64,000 nucleotides of DNA from CAZSBG01 sp964605145 (GCA_964605145.1 CAZSBG010000008.1:33392-97391), one strand, 5' to 3'. Counted from the first letter of the stretch, positions 53,999 through 62,996 are shown. The notes: a model not told the origin generated them from the letters alone. Translations and numbers: made by a program.

Positions 53999-54175
53999 GT
54001 CATTCTGAGCGACCGAAAGGAGCGAAGCATAGCCTGTTTTCATTAAAGAATTGAATGGTAGCTATACAGGAATCTTTGACCACCAAACTCCAAATTTAGA
54101 CTTAGTGATCTTAGATGTTTCGTCGCGTAGTTTATCCTGAGCCTGTCGAAGGGCTCCTCAACATGACATTCTTGG
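53999..54175 (+). repeat. Dispersed repeat family 3, direct copy
   Basis: TGTCATTCTGAGCGACCG to ACATGACATT. It contains GAAGCATAGCCTGT and GTAGCTATACAGGAATC, shared with 47655-47806 in inverse orientation. Such GTCATTCTGAGCG repeats occur in many FCB and deltaproteobacterial genomes. Confidence 0.6.
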
Positions 54176-54241
54176 TGACTTTTCGGACAGGCGCTAAGCA
54201 GAATTAGCAAAGAACATCTTTTTGGAATTGAAAAAATCATA

Positions 54242-55642
54242 ATGGAAAAAGAACCACACCTGTACAGAAAACGCACTGTTATTCCCAATATGGAACAGCA
54301 GTCAATTCCCAAAGATCGCGAAGCCACGATACTGGGCGTGATCGCATCATCTGCCGTTGCATCGATGGTTTTAATTGCGGTCATCTATTTCACGATGCCA
54401 CTCACGCGACTGTCCATGAGCGGATTGATTGTTAACGCCTCAATTTTCGCGCTGCTGTTTTTTCTGGCATTGTTGATGATGCGATATTTTGTCACGCTGG
54501 TGGCCAGTTTTTTATTTTTTGCCAAATACTCGGCCCGAAATACAGGTGAATTCTTCCCGTTCATTTCGATTATTGTCCCTGCTTACAACGAAGAAAAAGT
54601 GATTGAAGATTCGGTGAAATCACTTTTGACCCAGGAGTATCCCAACTATGAAATTATTATTGTAAACGACGGCTCCACGGATAAAACCCATGAAGTGGCT
54701 GAAAAACTGGTTGGCCTGCACAAGGGGAAACAAAGTATGATCCGCGTTTCCCTCATTAATAAAGAGAACGGCGGGAAATCCAGCGCGTTGAATAGCGGCA
54801 TTCAATTTTCCAAGGCAGATTTTGTGCTGTGCATGGATGGCGACTCCACGCTATCGCCAACCACGCTGAGGATCGGCGCGCAATACTTTGCCGATCCCGG
54901 TGTTGGCGCTGTTGCCGGCAAGGTGAAGGTGTTGAACGATCATAAATTGCTGACAAATCTTCAGTCCCTGGAATATGTGGAAGGTTTGAACATGGTTCGT
55001 TCTTCACAGAGCCATTTGAGAATGGTGAATATCATACCGGGACCCATTGGCATTTTTCGCAAGGGGGCGATCATCGATGCCGGCTGGTACTCCAGCGATA
55101 CTTATGCGGAAGACGCTGATTTGACTCTCAAAATTCGGCAGGCCGGCTGGCACATTGTGTACGAACCCAAAGCCGTGGCCTATACCGAAGCCCCGGAATC
55201 CATGTATCAATTGCTCAAACAACGGTACCGCTGGACCCGCGGATTGCTGCAATCACTGGCCAAGCATCGCCAGCGATTGTTCCGGCCGCGAAAACATCTG
55301 CTGAACAGCCTGGTATTGTGGAACATGTTTTACGATGCCATCATTTGGCCGGCCATGAATATTTTCGCCAACCTGTTTTTTATTTTTGTAGCTATATTTT
55401 ATGGCATGACAACCCTGATTCCGCTCTGGTGGCTGGCAATTGCGTTGCTGGATATAATGGCGGCGATTTATTGTGTGGCTGCGGACAAAGAGGATTTGAA
55501 GCTTATCCCGTATGCTGTTTTCTACCGGCTCTTTTTTGTGCTGACTATTGATATCACAAAAGTCGCCGCAACTATGGAGGAATTTTTAGGTTTTGATATG
55601 ACCTGGGGCAAGCTGGAAAGAATCGGTTTATCGGCAAAATAA
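54242..55642 (+). CDS. Membrane glycosyltransferase family 2, PgaC/IcaA-like
   Basis: A 466-residue processive GT2. Two N-terminal transmembrane helices are followed by the catalytic domain with VPAYNEE, VNDGSTD, MDGDS, EDADL and QRYRW (the D,D,D,QxxRW signature of processive synthases), then three or four C-terminal helices. Such enzymes make poly-beta-1,6-GlcNAc, cellulose, hyaluronan or related polymers and push the chain through the membrane. Neighbouring exporter and deacetylase-like genes resemble the pga layout. The start could be ATG 54242 or an internal ATG at 54290; neither has a strong ribosome-binding site. Confidence 0.85.
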   Translation: MEKEPHLYRKRTVIPNMEQQSIPKDREATILGVIASSAVASMVLIAVIYFTMPLTRLSMSGLIVNASIFALLFFLALLMMRYFVTLVASFLFFAKYSARNTGEFFPFISIIVPAYNEEKVIEDSVKSLLTQEYPNYEIIIVNDGSTDKTHEVAEKLVGLHKGKQSMIRVSLINKENGGKSSALNSGIQFSKADFVLCMDGDSTLSPTTLRIGAQYFADPGVGAVAGKVKVLNDHKLLTNLQSLEYVEGLNMVRSSQSHLRMVNIIPGPIGIFRKGAIIDAGWYSSDTYAEDADLTLKIRQAGWHIVYEPKAVAYTEAPESMYQLLKQRYRWTRGLLQSLAKHRQRLFRPRKHLLNSLVLWNMFYDAIIWPAMNIFANLFFIFVAIFYGMTTLIPLWWLAIALLDIMAAIYCVAADKEDLKLIPYAVFYRLFFVLTIDITKVAATMEEFLGFDMTWGKLERIGLSAK

Positions 55643-55657
55643 TTTTGGAGAAAAACT

Positions 55658-55996
55658 ATGGAAATAATTCCCATTTTAGCGTTCATCGTGCTTGTGGCAA
55701 CCGTGTCGACTTTTGTATTTGCGTTCGGCGCGTATATTATGTTCAAAATAAGGGAGAGTCGGGGGAAGGTGGCAACATCGAGTGCGCCACAGTCTTTTCA
55801 GGCGGAATATGTTACCCCGGAAGAGTTGAAACCTGCGGCATCTCCTGAACCAAAATATGAAACATCGGCACAAAGTGAGAATGAACACGCCGAAGATGCT
55901 GAAAAGAAGCTCCCTGAGCGGGAACCGCGATATTTGCGTTATACGTCGAAAGGCTACATCCCTGTGAATAGTTCGAACCAGCAAAGTAAAAATTAG
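55658..55996 (+). CDS. Small single-pass membrane protein of the exopolysaccharide cluster
   Basis: A 112-residue protein with an N-terminal transmembrane helix (about 4-29) and a polar cytoplasmic tail rich in Pro, Glu and Lys, ending with RYLRYTSKGYIPVNSSN. It starts 15 nt after the GT2 stop, with GGAG upstream. Its place matches that of PgaD, the small synthase subunit bound by c-di-GMP in proteobacteria, but there is no sequence match I can see and PgaD has two helices. The role is inferred from position only. Confidence 0.55.
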   Translation: MEIIPILAFIVLVATVSTFVFAFGAYIMFKIRESRGKVATSSAPQSFQAEYVTPEELKPAASPEPKYETSAQSENEHAEDAEKKLPEREPRYLRYTSKGYIPVNSSNQQSKN

Positions 55997-56043
55997 TACG
56001 CAATAATTTTTACTTTGTCAGGTTAAATTAAAGCAGCGGGTAG

Positions 56044-56169
56044 GTCAGTGGCCTCAGCCACTGACTTTATGATTTCCAGTTGTTAATTCGTTTTTGCAGA
56101 TAATATCATCGATATTTTGTTAACAGACCAATATAAAATGGATATCTCCCCAGTGGCAGAGGCCACTGG
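56044..56169. repeat. Pair of REP-like hairpins
   Basis: GTCAGTGGC-CTCA-GCCACTGAC (56044-56065) and CCAGTGGC-AGAG-GCCACTGG (56150-56169) are perfect 9-bp and 8-bp hairpins sharing CAGTGGC/GCCACTG, about 85 bp apart in opposite orientation. They lie within the operon. Confidence 0.7.
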
Positions 56170-56263
56170 TTTACCCAATTTTTAGATGTGACAAAGTAAT
56201 ATTACTAAGCCTTATGTCTAATAACGACGATCGAAAAACGACCATCGAACAAGAATATCAAAG

Positions 56264-58162
56264 ATGAAACAAATTCAACAAAAATCAAAAACAATAGGCT
56301 TTTGGACGACCACACTTTCCGGGCTGGTAATTTTGAGTCTGTCTCTGGTGACGTTTTTGTTCATCCTCAAGCATGTGTACGGCCGTTACGCCATTGAAGA
56401 AATACTGCCCACAAAACAAAATTTGAAAAAAGCCGTTCAATCGAAAAAACAATATATCGCCACGCTTCATTCCGGATACAGCGAACGCATGCTGCCGGAC
56501 AGCAGCACGTGGATCGCCGATAACGTGGCCACCTGGAAGCGGTTCATCGAAAACAGTGGATTGAAGTGCACGATCATCAATGATCTGGATGTCGAAAGGG
56601 GCCGGCATTTCAGATTCAAAACCATTGTGCTGCCGGCGGCCAGGGCCATGAGCGGCATTGAAATCATCCAACTGAAACGGTTCGTTGAGAATGGCGGAAG
56701 CATTTTCGCGACATCCAGCACCGGTTCATTCGATGAGAACGGAAAATGGCGCGGGTGGAAATTTTTTGTGGAAATGTTTGGGCTGCAGTTTACCTCGGAA
56801 ATCCCGTCTTCGGATGTGATTCGATTGCAAAAAATTAAGGGCGGTTTGCCGGTGACCACCGGCATTCCTTCCGGGTATGCGTTCAAAATTGCCGCGTGGG
56901 ATCAACCCATTGCCTGCAAAGTGGTGGAGTCGCGCACAAAGCAAGTGAGCTACTGGACGCATGCCACGAAAAATCCCACGACGCCCGGCCTGGCCATGGA
57001 CGAAGCCGCAGGAATAGTGTTTGGAAATTATGGCAAGGGCAAGTTTGTCTGGATGGGGTTCGACATGGACGCGGTAAAGGGCGATCAATCCGACCACATT
57101 CATTTCGCACGGCTGTTCGAAAATTTAATGGGTTGGCTGAACCATGTTCCGACCGTGTTTGTAAAGGATTGGCCTGCGCCGTACGCATCCGCAGCAATTT
57201 TAACACCATTTTTAACCGGGGACATTTCCAATGTCACCAATCTGTTGAACATTGTTCAGTCGGACTCCATTCCCATAACATTTTTCATCGATCCAATAAC
57301 CGCCAGCAAATACGAAACAGAGACGCAGAAATTACCACAATTTGGAAGAGTGGGAACAATTACGGATTTTGGCTCGCTCACATCGGAAGTAAAACAGCCG
57401 ATTTTGATGTATGATTATGAGAGTCAGATTGTCAATTTGAACCGGGCAAAAGAAGTGATTGAAGGCTTCACCGGCAGAAATATCCGTGGCGCCATGCCAT
57501 ATTACGGCGGCTTCGATGAGAACAGCATTCATGCGCTGATTTCAGGCGGATATGAATATGTCATTGCCGATTCTTCTGCCAATAGAACGATTCCCGAGGT
57601 TCATGTAAAAGGCAACGCGCCGGTGGTTTCGTTCCATCGCACAGTTCATGATGATTATGAGATTATCGAACAATTTGGCCTGACTGATTCGACATTTCAG
57701 TTGGCAACCTATATGGATGATGTTAACATTGTCGACTTTTTGGGGGGACTTTACATTTTAAAAATCCATCCGGAATACCAGTGCCGGCCGGAAAATATTT
57801 CAGTTGTTCGCGAACTTGTAAAATATATCCGATCGCAAAATATCTGGCTGACCACACCGGAAGAGGTGCGGGACTGGTGGGTGTCGAAAAACGCGCTGGA
57901 GGTGCATCAAGAAATCAGGAGCAACCGGCGCATCGTGCTGGAAATATCCAATGCCGGGGGAACCGATATCCGCGACTGCGTCATCCAGGTCGAATTCAAT
58001 AAAATGGTTGAGCGGATAGTGCTTTCATCCGATATTATTGGCACACGAATTCCTGACCATGTTTTTGACGCGGCCCAGGAAACGCTCAATATTAATTTGT
58101 CAGAACTGAAGGCCCGGGAGAGCCTGTCATTGTTCATCGATTTTGACAATGTGATCAATTAA
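56264..58162 (+). CDS. Membrane-anchored amidotransferase-fold plus degenerate NodB-like deacetylase protein
   Basis: A 632-residue protein with one N-terminal transmembrane helix (about 12-35). Residues about 85-285 resemble a class I glutamine amidotransferase-like fold (IVLPAARAMSGIEIIQLKRFVENGG, described in part; IVFGNYGKGKFVWMGFDMD). About 305-560 resemble a polysaccharide deacetylase barrel, with ITFFIDPITA and MLPYYGG-like RGAMPYYGGFDENSI. The metal-binding Asp-Asp is missing: the first motif reads AAILTPFLTG. A short beta domain ends the protein. It may bind rather than deacetylate the polymer, or act with PgaB-like function. It starts about 270 nt after the small membrane protein and ends 15 nt before the FN3 gene, so it is probably in the same operon. 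Confidence 0.6.
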   Translation: MKQIQQKSKTIGFWTTTLSGLVILSLSLVTFLFILKHVYGRYAIEEILPTKQNLKKAVQSKKQYIATLHSGYSERMLPDSSTWIADNVATWKRFIENSGLKCTIINDLDVERGRHFRFKTIVLPAARAMSGIEIIQLKRFVENGGSIFATSSTGSFDENGKWRGWKFFVEMFGLQFTSEIPSSDVIRLQKIKGGLPVTTGIPSGYAFKIAAWDQPIACKVVESRTKQVSYWTHATKNPTTPGLAMDEAAGIVFGNYGKGKFVWMGFDMDAVKGDQSDHIHFARLFENLMGWLNHVPTVFVKDWPAPYASAAILTPFLTGDISNVTNLLNIVQSDSIPITFFIDPITASKYETETQKLPQFGRVGTITDFGSLTSEVKQPILMYDYESQIVNLNRAKEVIEGFTGRNIRGAMPYYGGFDENSIHALISGGYEYVIADSSANRTIPEVHVKGNAPVVSFHRTVHDDYEIIEQFGLTDSTFQLATYMDDVNIVDFLGGLYILKIHPEYQCRPENISVVRELVKYIRSQNIWLTTPEEVRDWWVSKNALEVHQEIRSNRRIVLEISNAGGTDIRDCVIQVEFNKMVERIVLSSDIIGTRIPDHVFDAAQETLNINLSELKARESLSLFIDFDNVIN

Positions 58163-58177
58163 GATAGGGAAAAAGAA

Positions 58178-59422
58178 ATGATCAGGACACCATTCATTCG
58201 AGCAAATATTTTTATTTTAATCCTGTTGACTTCGTGCGTGAGCCCCACGGATACACCGCCGCCAGACAACACTCCGCCCACGATCACTGTTTATTCGCCG
58301 GCCGCCAGTGATACCGTCTCAACAGGTTTGACTGAAGTGAGTTACGAAGCCGAAGATGACCGGGGCATCGAGTCCGTGGAATTGTACATGAATGAAACCT
58401 TTGTTTCCCGAAATTACCAACAGGAGAATGAATCTCTTCCGACAGTCCGTTTGGATGTGGACACCAGTTACATCAATACGCGCGTTTCCTATTATTTGAT
58501 TGCCTATGATTTAAGCGAGAATACAACAACCAGTGAAAAAATGACCGATATTTTCGTGGAGCCGGACATGGCGCCGCCCAACGCGCCATCGAACCTGGAG
58601 CTGACCAAACTGTCGGATAGCATTATCAATTTGCGCTGGCAGGATAATTCTGAGGATGAATCGGGATTCCAGGTTTGGCGAAAAAATGACAACAGCGATT
58701 ACGCGAACGTGCAGACGCTGCCGGCGAACAGCGTCAGCGCCAACGATACCGGCCTGGTGGCTGATATTATTTATTATTATAAAATCAGGGTGTTCAATCA
58801 ATACAGCTATGCCGAATCGGAAGAAGCCAGCACCGAGGGCATGATGATCCTCATCGAGGCGCCGTCCAATGTTCGGGCAACGTCGTTCGGCACCGGCTGG
58901 ATTCGGTTGTTCTGGCAGGACAATTCGGATGATGAACTGGCGTTTATCATCCAGCGCAAAATTGCCAGCGGCTCGGAATTTGCTCAGATTGCGACGCTCT
59001 CGCCAAACACCGTTCAATATGACGACCGCGAAAATTTATACGCCAGCACCGCATTTACCTACCGCATCGCCGCGCTCAGCCAGGCTGGTCAGTCCGACTG
59101 GTCCGATGAAGTGACGGTTTCCACGCTTGCCATCGATCTCGTACCGCCGTCGAATTTGGTTGCAAGCTACGATTCGACGAATAGTCTCGTCCGTCTCACC
59201 TGGAACGACAACAGCATTTACGAAGTTGAAACACGAATCGAGCGTAAAACCGGCGCAGCCGGGCTATACGCAGAAATCGGAAAAGTGGGATTGAATGTGA
59301 CCGCTTACGCCGACTCCACAGTCCAGCAAAATTTGACCTACTACTATCGCGTGCGCGCGTATATCCAGGAAGGATTGTTTTCGGATTACTCCAATGAGGC
59401 TTCTGTAGAAATTACGCCGTAG
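58178..59422 (+). CDS. Lipoprotein with Ig-like and fibronectin type III domains
   Basis: A 414-residue protein with a lipoprotein signal (FILILLTSC) followed by a Pro-rich linker, a Big/Ig-like domain (about 35-130) and three FN3 domains (about 135-225, 228-315 and 320-412). Each FN3 domain shows the LRWQDNS / RLFWQDNS / RLTWNDNS strand and a YYYKIRV / FTYRIAA / YYYRVRA strand. FN3 lipoproteins serve as carbohydrate-binding or spacer modules at the cell surface. The start has GGGAAAAAG upstream and lies 15 nt after the previous stop. It is likely a surface component of the exopolysaccharide system. Confidence 0.8.
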   Translation: MIRTPFIRANIFILILLTSCVSPTDTPPPDNTPPTITVYSPAASDTVSTGLTEVSYEAEDDRGIESVELYMNETFVSRNYQQENESLPTVRLDVDTSYINTRVSYYLIAYDLSENTTTSEKMTDIFVEPDMAPPNAPSNLELTKLSDSIINLRWQDNSEDESGFQVWRKNDNSDYANVQTLPANSVSANDTGLVADIIYYYKIRVFNQYSYAESEEASTEGMMILIEAPSNVRATSFGTGWIRLFWQDNSDDELAFIIQRKIASGSEFAQIATLSPNTVQYDDRENLYASTAFTYRIAALSQAGQSDWSDEVTVSTLAIDLVPPSNLVASYDSTNSLVRLTWNDNSIYEVETRIERKTGAAGLYAEIGKVGLNVTAYADSTVQQNLTYYYRVRAYIQEGLFSDYSNEASVEITP

Positions 59423-59728
59423 TGAACTAAGCTTGAAAATAGATCATGCAACGCGGATGACACGGATTAAAATATATTTTGATGAAAAATATAGAAGATT
59501 TAAATCAATAGCAATTTTCAAAATGAATTACTTCGAACGATAACTATAGCGATTTAGGAAATTCCTCATCAAAGCCACATTACCATTTTCTCAAAAAATA
59601 TGAATAAAATTCATATTTTTTAGCTGTAAAAATCCTATGCCAAAATCGAAAATCTATGCTGGTAATACAGAATCGCTATTTCCAAATTTAATGATTTACA
59701 TCGATTTTAATCATTTCGATCAATCGTG
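59423..59728. other. Gene-free spacer with an inverted repeat
   Basis: ATAGCGATTTAGGAAATTCC and GAATCGCTATTTCC form an imperfect inverted repeat across about 100 bp. Nothing else is recognised before the terminator. Confidence 0.4.
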
Positions 59729-59762
59729 TCAGGCCGAGCGGAGTCGAGGCCTGATGTTTTTC
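59729..59762 (+). terminator. Terminator at the end of the exopolysaccharide cluster
   Basis: TCAGGCC (59729-59735) pairs with GGCCTGA (59748-59754), loop 12 nt, followed by TGTTTTTC. Confidence 0.65.
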
Positions 59763-59776
59763 TAATCGCAATTATC

Positions 59777-61429
59777 TCAATTCGGCGAAGCAAAATACGA
59801 CATCACAAACACAGCCGTGGCATTGGCCGTTATGGTGGGTTCGTTGGTGACATAATCCATGCGGTCGTCGCGGTACACAGCAGCGTCGGTCTGGAATTTT
59901 TGGAATCTGTCCGGCGATTCAAACGGGAGGTTGTATTCCGCTAACTTCGCCCGGCTGATCGAACCGGCAGCGACAGCCCCCGGCAGCCGGTTGCCATTGA
60001 ACCACGCCACCTGGGAATGGAAATTTCTCGAAAACGTGGTGCCGATGTTGTAAATAAAACTCACACCCCACTGATTTCTTCCCAAAATATAATCCCGCTG
60101 AATCACAGCCAGCGTATCGAACCTGGTTTCGCCGGTGAGGTCTTTCCACAAAATGGCCTGCAGCGCAACGCCGAGAATGGTGCTGTTCGAGCCCCACGTG
60201 TCGCGCGTTGCTTCGCCGAACGTGTGCTGGTTCATCTGCTTTTGAAAAAATACCAGATTGTCGCGAAGGTATTTTCTGAAACTGGTGTCGATTTTGGCGA
60301 TGCGGTAGTGCGCGTACGAATTGATATCGCCCCAGCTCCACCAATAATCCGAGCCTGCCGCTTCGGCGAACGTTTTGGCATCATTGAAATAATTTTCCCG
60401 CCCGGTCGCCAAATACAATTCAATCGCAGCCAGCGCCATTTTGCCCTCGAACTTGGAATCTTGGTACGCGCCGGTCCCGCTTTTATCCACATCCGGAACA
60501 CCGTTGTGAATGGAGTACATATTTTCCGCGGATGTGAGGCAGTTCTCAGCGAACGCGTATCCCCCGGGAATATTGCTCCAGATCCTGTACGCCAGCGCCA
60601 TGGTGGCCGAATAAATGCCGATCAGGTTTTTTCCGATTCCCACAAAGGCCGGCCGGTCGGACAGCAGCCGGTCATTCTCCGGCAGGCGCCAGCCCTGGTC
60701 GTGATCCCGCAAATCCTGGATTTGAACGACGAATTGACTTTCTTTGTAAATCAGCTTCAACAGCCAGTCCAGCCCGATTTTGGCTTCATCCAAAACATCA
60801 GCGATCTCATTTTGATCCGCGTCCGTCGTGAATTTTATCGGATTGAGCTGATAGGCAAGCAGCAGCGTATACGTGGCGTAGGCAGTGGTGTTCAGAAACT
60901 TGGTGTAATCCCCGGCATCGTGCCAGCCGCCGGTGACATCCAACTGTTCATCCAGTCTGGCGCTGTCCTGAATAACGGATGTCGCGTCGAAATAGTGGCA
61001 GGGCTCGTGCAGAAGGGGATCGGTGAAACCGCAGCGCTGCACCTTGAAAAACAGCAGCAGAGAATCCACCATGCTGTCATAAGCGGACTCGTGTATGCGG
61101 AACACCGGCGAGCGGCTGCTCCGAACCTGCAAATAATAGCTCCCCGTTCGGTGAAAATCCGAGAAATCGATTTCATAACAAAAGGTGAAATTTTCACAAC
61201 CGGGAGATTTTTCCTGCAATGGCCCGACCAGCACAACTGAATTCTTTGCACTGTTCACCAGGTTGAATTCAGCGCCGCTCAGTTCGGTATTTGTGAACAG
61301 CACCGCTCTTTTGACGTCATTGGGTAAGTACCCAACCTGGTTCACGCGAATATAAATTTCTGATGAATTGCGGTTATTCGCCTGAAAACCGGAAACCAGC
61401 ACGAGAACCGCGATAATCCATTTATTCAT
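59777..61429 (-). CDS. Glycoside hydrolase family 9 (endoglucanase/exo-glucosaminidase type)
   Basis: A 550-residue exported enzyme with a signal peptide (about 1-18), an N-terminal CelD-type Ig domain (about 25-110, IYIRVNQVGYLPNDVKRA) and the (alpha/alpha)6 barrel. GH9 landmarks are GGWHDAGDYTKF with the catalytic base Asp, GRNQWGVSFIYNIG and the acid Glu in VTNEPTITANATAVF. GH9 members with this N-domain include cellulases and exo-beta-glucosaminidases. Placed opposite a PgaC-like synthase cluster, it could trim or release the polymer, but plant-glucan degradation is equally possible. ATG 61429 is preferred over a TTG two codons upstream. Confidence 0.88.
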   Translation of the reverse strand: MNKWIIAVLVLVSGFQANNRNSSEIYIRVNQVGYLPNDVKRAVLFTNTELSGAEFNLVNSAKNSVVLVGPLQEKSPGCENFTFCYEIDFSDFHRTGSYYLQVRSSRSPVFRIHESAYDSMVDSLLLFFKVQRCGFTDPLLHEPCHYFDATSVIQDSARLDEQLDVTGGWHDAGDYTKFLNTTAYATYTLLLAYQLNPIKFTTDADQNEIADVLDEAKIGLDWLLKLIYKESQFVVQIQDLRDHDQGWRLPENDRLLSDRPAFVGIGKNLIGIYSATMALAYRIWSNIPGGYAFAENCLTSAENMYSIHNGVPDVDKSGTGAYQDSKFEGKMALAAIELYLATGRENYFNDAKTFAEAAGSDYWWSWGDINSYAHYRIAKIDTSFRKYLRDNLVFFQKQMNQHTFGEATRDTWGSNSTILGVALQAILWKDLTGETRFDTLAVIQRDYILGRNQWGVSFIYNIGTTFSRNFHSQVAWFNGNRLPGAVAAGSISRAKLAEYNLPFESPDRFQKFQTDAAVYRDDRMDYVTNEPTITANATAVFVMSYFASPN

Positions 61430-61435
61430 GGGCAA

Positions 61436-61675
61436 TTTTTCTTAACTTGTTTATTCAGGGAAACTTGTTATTGAAGTTATCGGAAGGATGAGGCGATTAA
61501 ATGAGGAAATTTTTGGATGGATTTAACCAGGCATTGCTTTTTCATCGAGCCGTTCCCGAATGGGTAGATAGGCAAATACCTGCAGTCCAATTCTCAGCAC
61601 GACAATTACAAACGACAGACTGGAACGCAGGGGCTATATTTCTATGCTATCTTATTACCTTAAACTGACTCATGG
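61436..61675. other. Spacer upstream of the GH9 gene
   Basis: Nothing recognised; the GH9 promoter should lie here. Confidence 0.3.
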
Positions 61676-61757
61676 TTAATGAACCGTCCCGAAACGTCGG
61701 GATGGTGTAAGAGGCGCACTCCACCGGGTAACCGTTGGAGCCGCCTGCTCGATTATA
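61676..61757 (+). mobile_element. Group II intron 3' end remnant (domains V-VI like)
   Basis: GAACCGTCCCGAAACGTCGGGATGGTGTAAGAGG resembles a shortened domain V of introns whose DV ends GGTGGTGTGAGAGG (described in part). It is followed by a CTCCACCGGGTAACCGTTGGAG hairpin with a central GGTAACC, like domain VI, and a CTGCTCGAT terminus, like known 3' ends. No 5' portion or reverse transcriptase is seen. It overlaps the last codons of the convergent ATPase gene. Confidence 0.45.
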
Positions 61758-62925
61758 TTTCATTAAGAATTGATAACTTATCTACTGAATCTATAATAAT
61801 TTTTTTGTTTGCAGGATACAACGAAAATAATTCTTCTTGTTTTTCATTTAAATCTGTATAAAATTTTGATTCAATTAAGATTTTATCTTCTGTAAAAAAA
61901 TCAATTTCAATAGTATTTTCATAGAGATAGTATAATATTTTTTTATCACGCAATTCTAAATAAATATAGTTCTCAAAATAACTTCCAATATCTCTATTGC
62001 CAACAAACAAATATTTAATCCCTAAATCTGGAGCATAAATTTTCTTCGCTGATAATAATTTTTGATTTATTTTTCCCCATCGCGGGAGAAGATGTATAAG
62101 ATATGTAGATTCGAAAAAATATAAATATCTTTTCGATGTATCAGGTGAGATGTTTAAAATTTTTCCTATTTTATTAATGCTAAATTGCTTACCGCTTCGT
62201 TCCATTAAAAGTGTATAATAATCTCTAACAATCTGATGATTTTTTAATCCATGAAAAGCCGTAATATCTTTTTGAATTATATCATCAACTAAATTCATTA
62301 AATACTCTCTGCTTGGATTTATAACATTTTCAGGTAATCCCCCAACTTTTAGATATTCAAGAAAATATGATTTATATAATTGGTTATCTCTTTTTTTAAG
62401 CTTCACTCCTTTAAAATTAAGATATTCATTTAAATCCAACGGTTTGATTTCTATTGTGATTGAACGTCCCGTTAAGCTTGCTTTTTTATCTTGTAATTTA
62501 GAAGCAGAAGATGAAGCAACAAATATTTTTGCATTCTGTGAATCATAGATATTTTTTAATTGGATATGAAAATCTTCTTTATAAGTAACTTCATCAAAAA
62601 ATAAATATATTTTTTCATCAATTTTTATTTTATGAAGTTGACGAAATTCATTGACAATCTCTATAATATTATTTTTGTGAAGTAAATAATCATCAAGACT
62701 TATATATAAAATATGTTTCGGATTTGTTTTATCATGTATCAATTCATTGATGATTAGTTTCATCAAACTTGTCTTTCCAACACGACGAAGACCAGTAAGA
62801 ATTATTATATGTTTATAACTTAAGTATTTTCTCAAATCACGTAAATATTTTTCTCGAGATTTAAGTTCTCTTTCATCAACAAGATTTTCCCACCAAGGAT
62901 TGTATTGATATAATAAATCATTCAT
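61753..62925 (-). CDS. AAA ATPase, AAA_14/DUF4143 type
   Basis: A 390-residue protein with Walker A GLRRVGKTSLMK near residue 45-56, Walker B KIYLFFDEVTY, an arginine-type sensor in ASSSASKL, a linker with LNEYLNFKGV, a winged-helix segment (KIGKILNISPDTSKRYLYFF) and a C-terminal PD-(D/E)xK-like DUF4143 region with EIDFFTEDKILIESKFY. This family is common near mobile elements and is of uncertain function. It is very AT-rich compared with the adjacent GH9 gene, a sign of transfer. A consensus promoter places the predicted transcription start on the ATG, i.e. a leaderless mRNA. It lies between two group II intron segments. Confidence 0.82.
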   Translation of the reverse strand: MNDLLYQYNPWWENLVDERELKSREKYLRDLRKYLSYKHIIILTGLRRVGKTSLMKLIINELIHDKTNPKHILYISLDDYLLHKNNIIEIVNEFRQLHKIKIDEKIYLFFDEVTYKEDFHIQLKNIYDSQNAKIFVASSSASKLQDKKASLTGRSITIEIKPLDLNEYLNFKGVKLKKRDNQLYKSYFLEYLKVGGLPENVINPSREYLMNLVDDIIQKDITAFHGLKNHQIVRDYYTLLMERSGKQFSINKIGKILNISPDTSKRYLYFFESTYLIHLLPRWGKINQKLLSAKKIYAPDLGIKYLFVGNRDIGSYFENYIYLELRDKKILYYLYENTIEIDFFTEDKILIESKFYTDLNEKQEELFSLYPANKKIIIDSVDKLSILNEI

Positions 62926-62931
62926 GATATA

Positions 62932-62960
62932 AATATACGCCTGAATCTTTTAAAAGTCAA
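62932..62960 (-). promoter_or_regulatory. Promoter of the AAA ATPase gene, predicted leaderless
   Basis: On the minus strand TTGACT (62960-62955), 17-bp spacer and TATATT (62937-62932). The seventh base after the -10 is the A of the ATG at 62925. No Shine-Dalgarno sequence is present. Confidence 0.6.
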
Positions 62961-62996
62961 GATATTTATTCGACGTTGTCGTATAATATTAAAAAA

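Noticed and set aside
60017..61240. 407-codon open frame antisense to GH9
   Set aside because: Opposite strand of a clear GH9 gene with intact catalytic motifs; low-complexity composition typical of a shadow frame.
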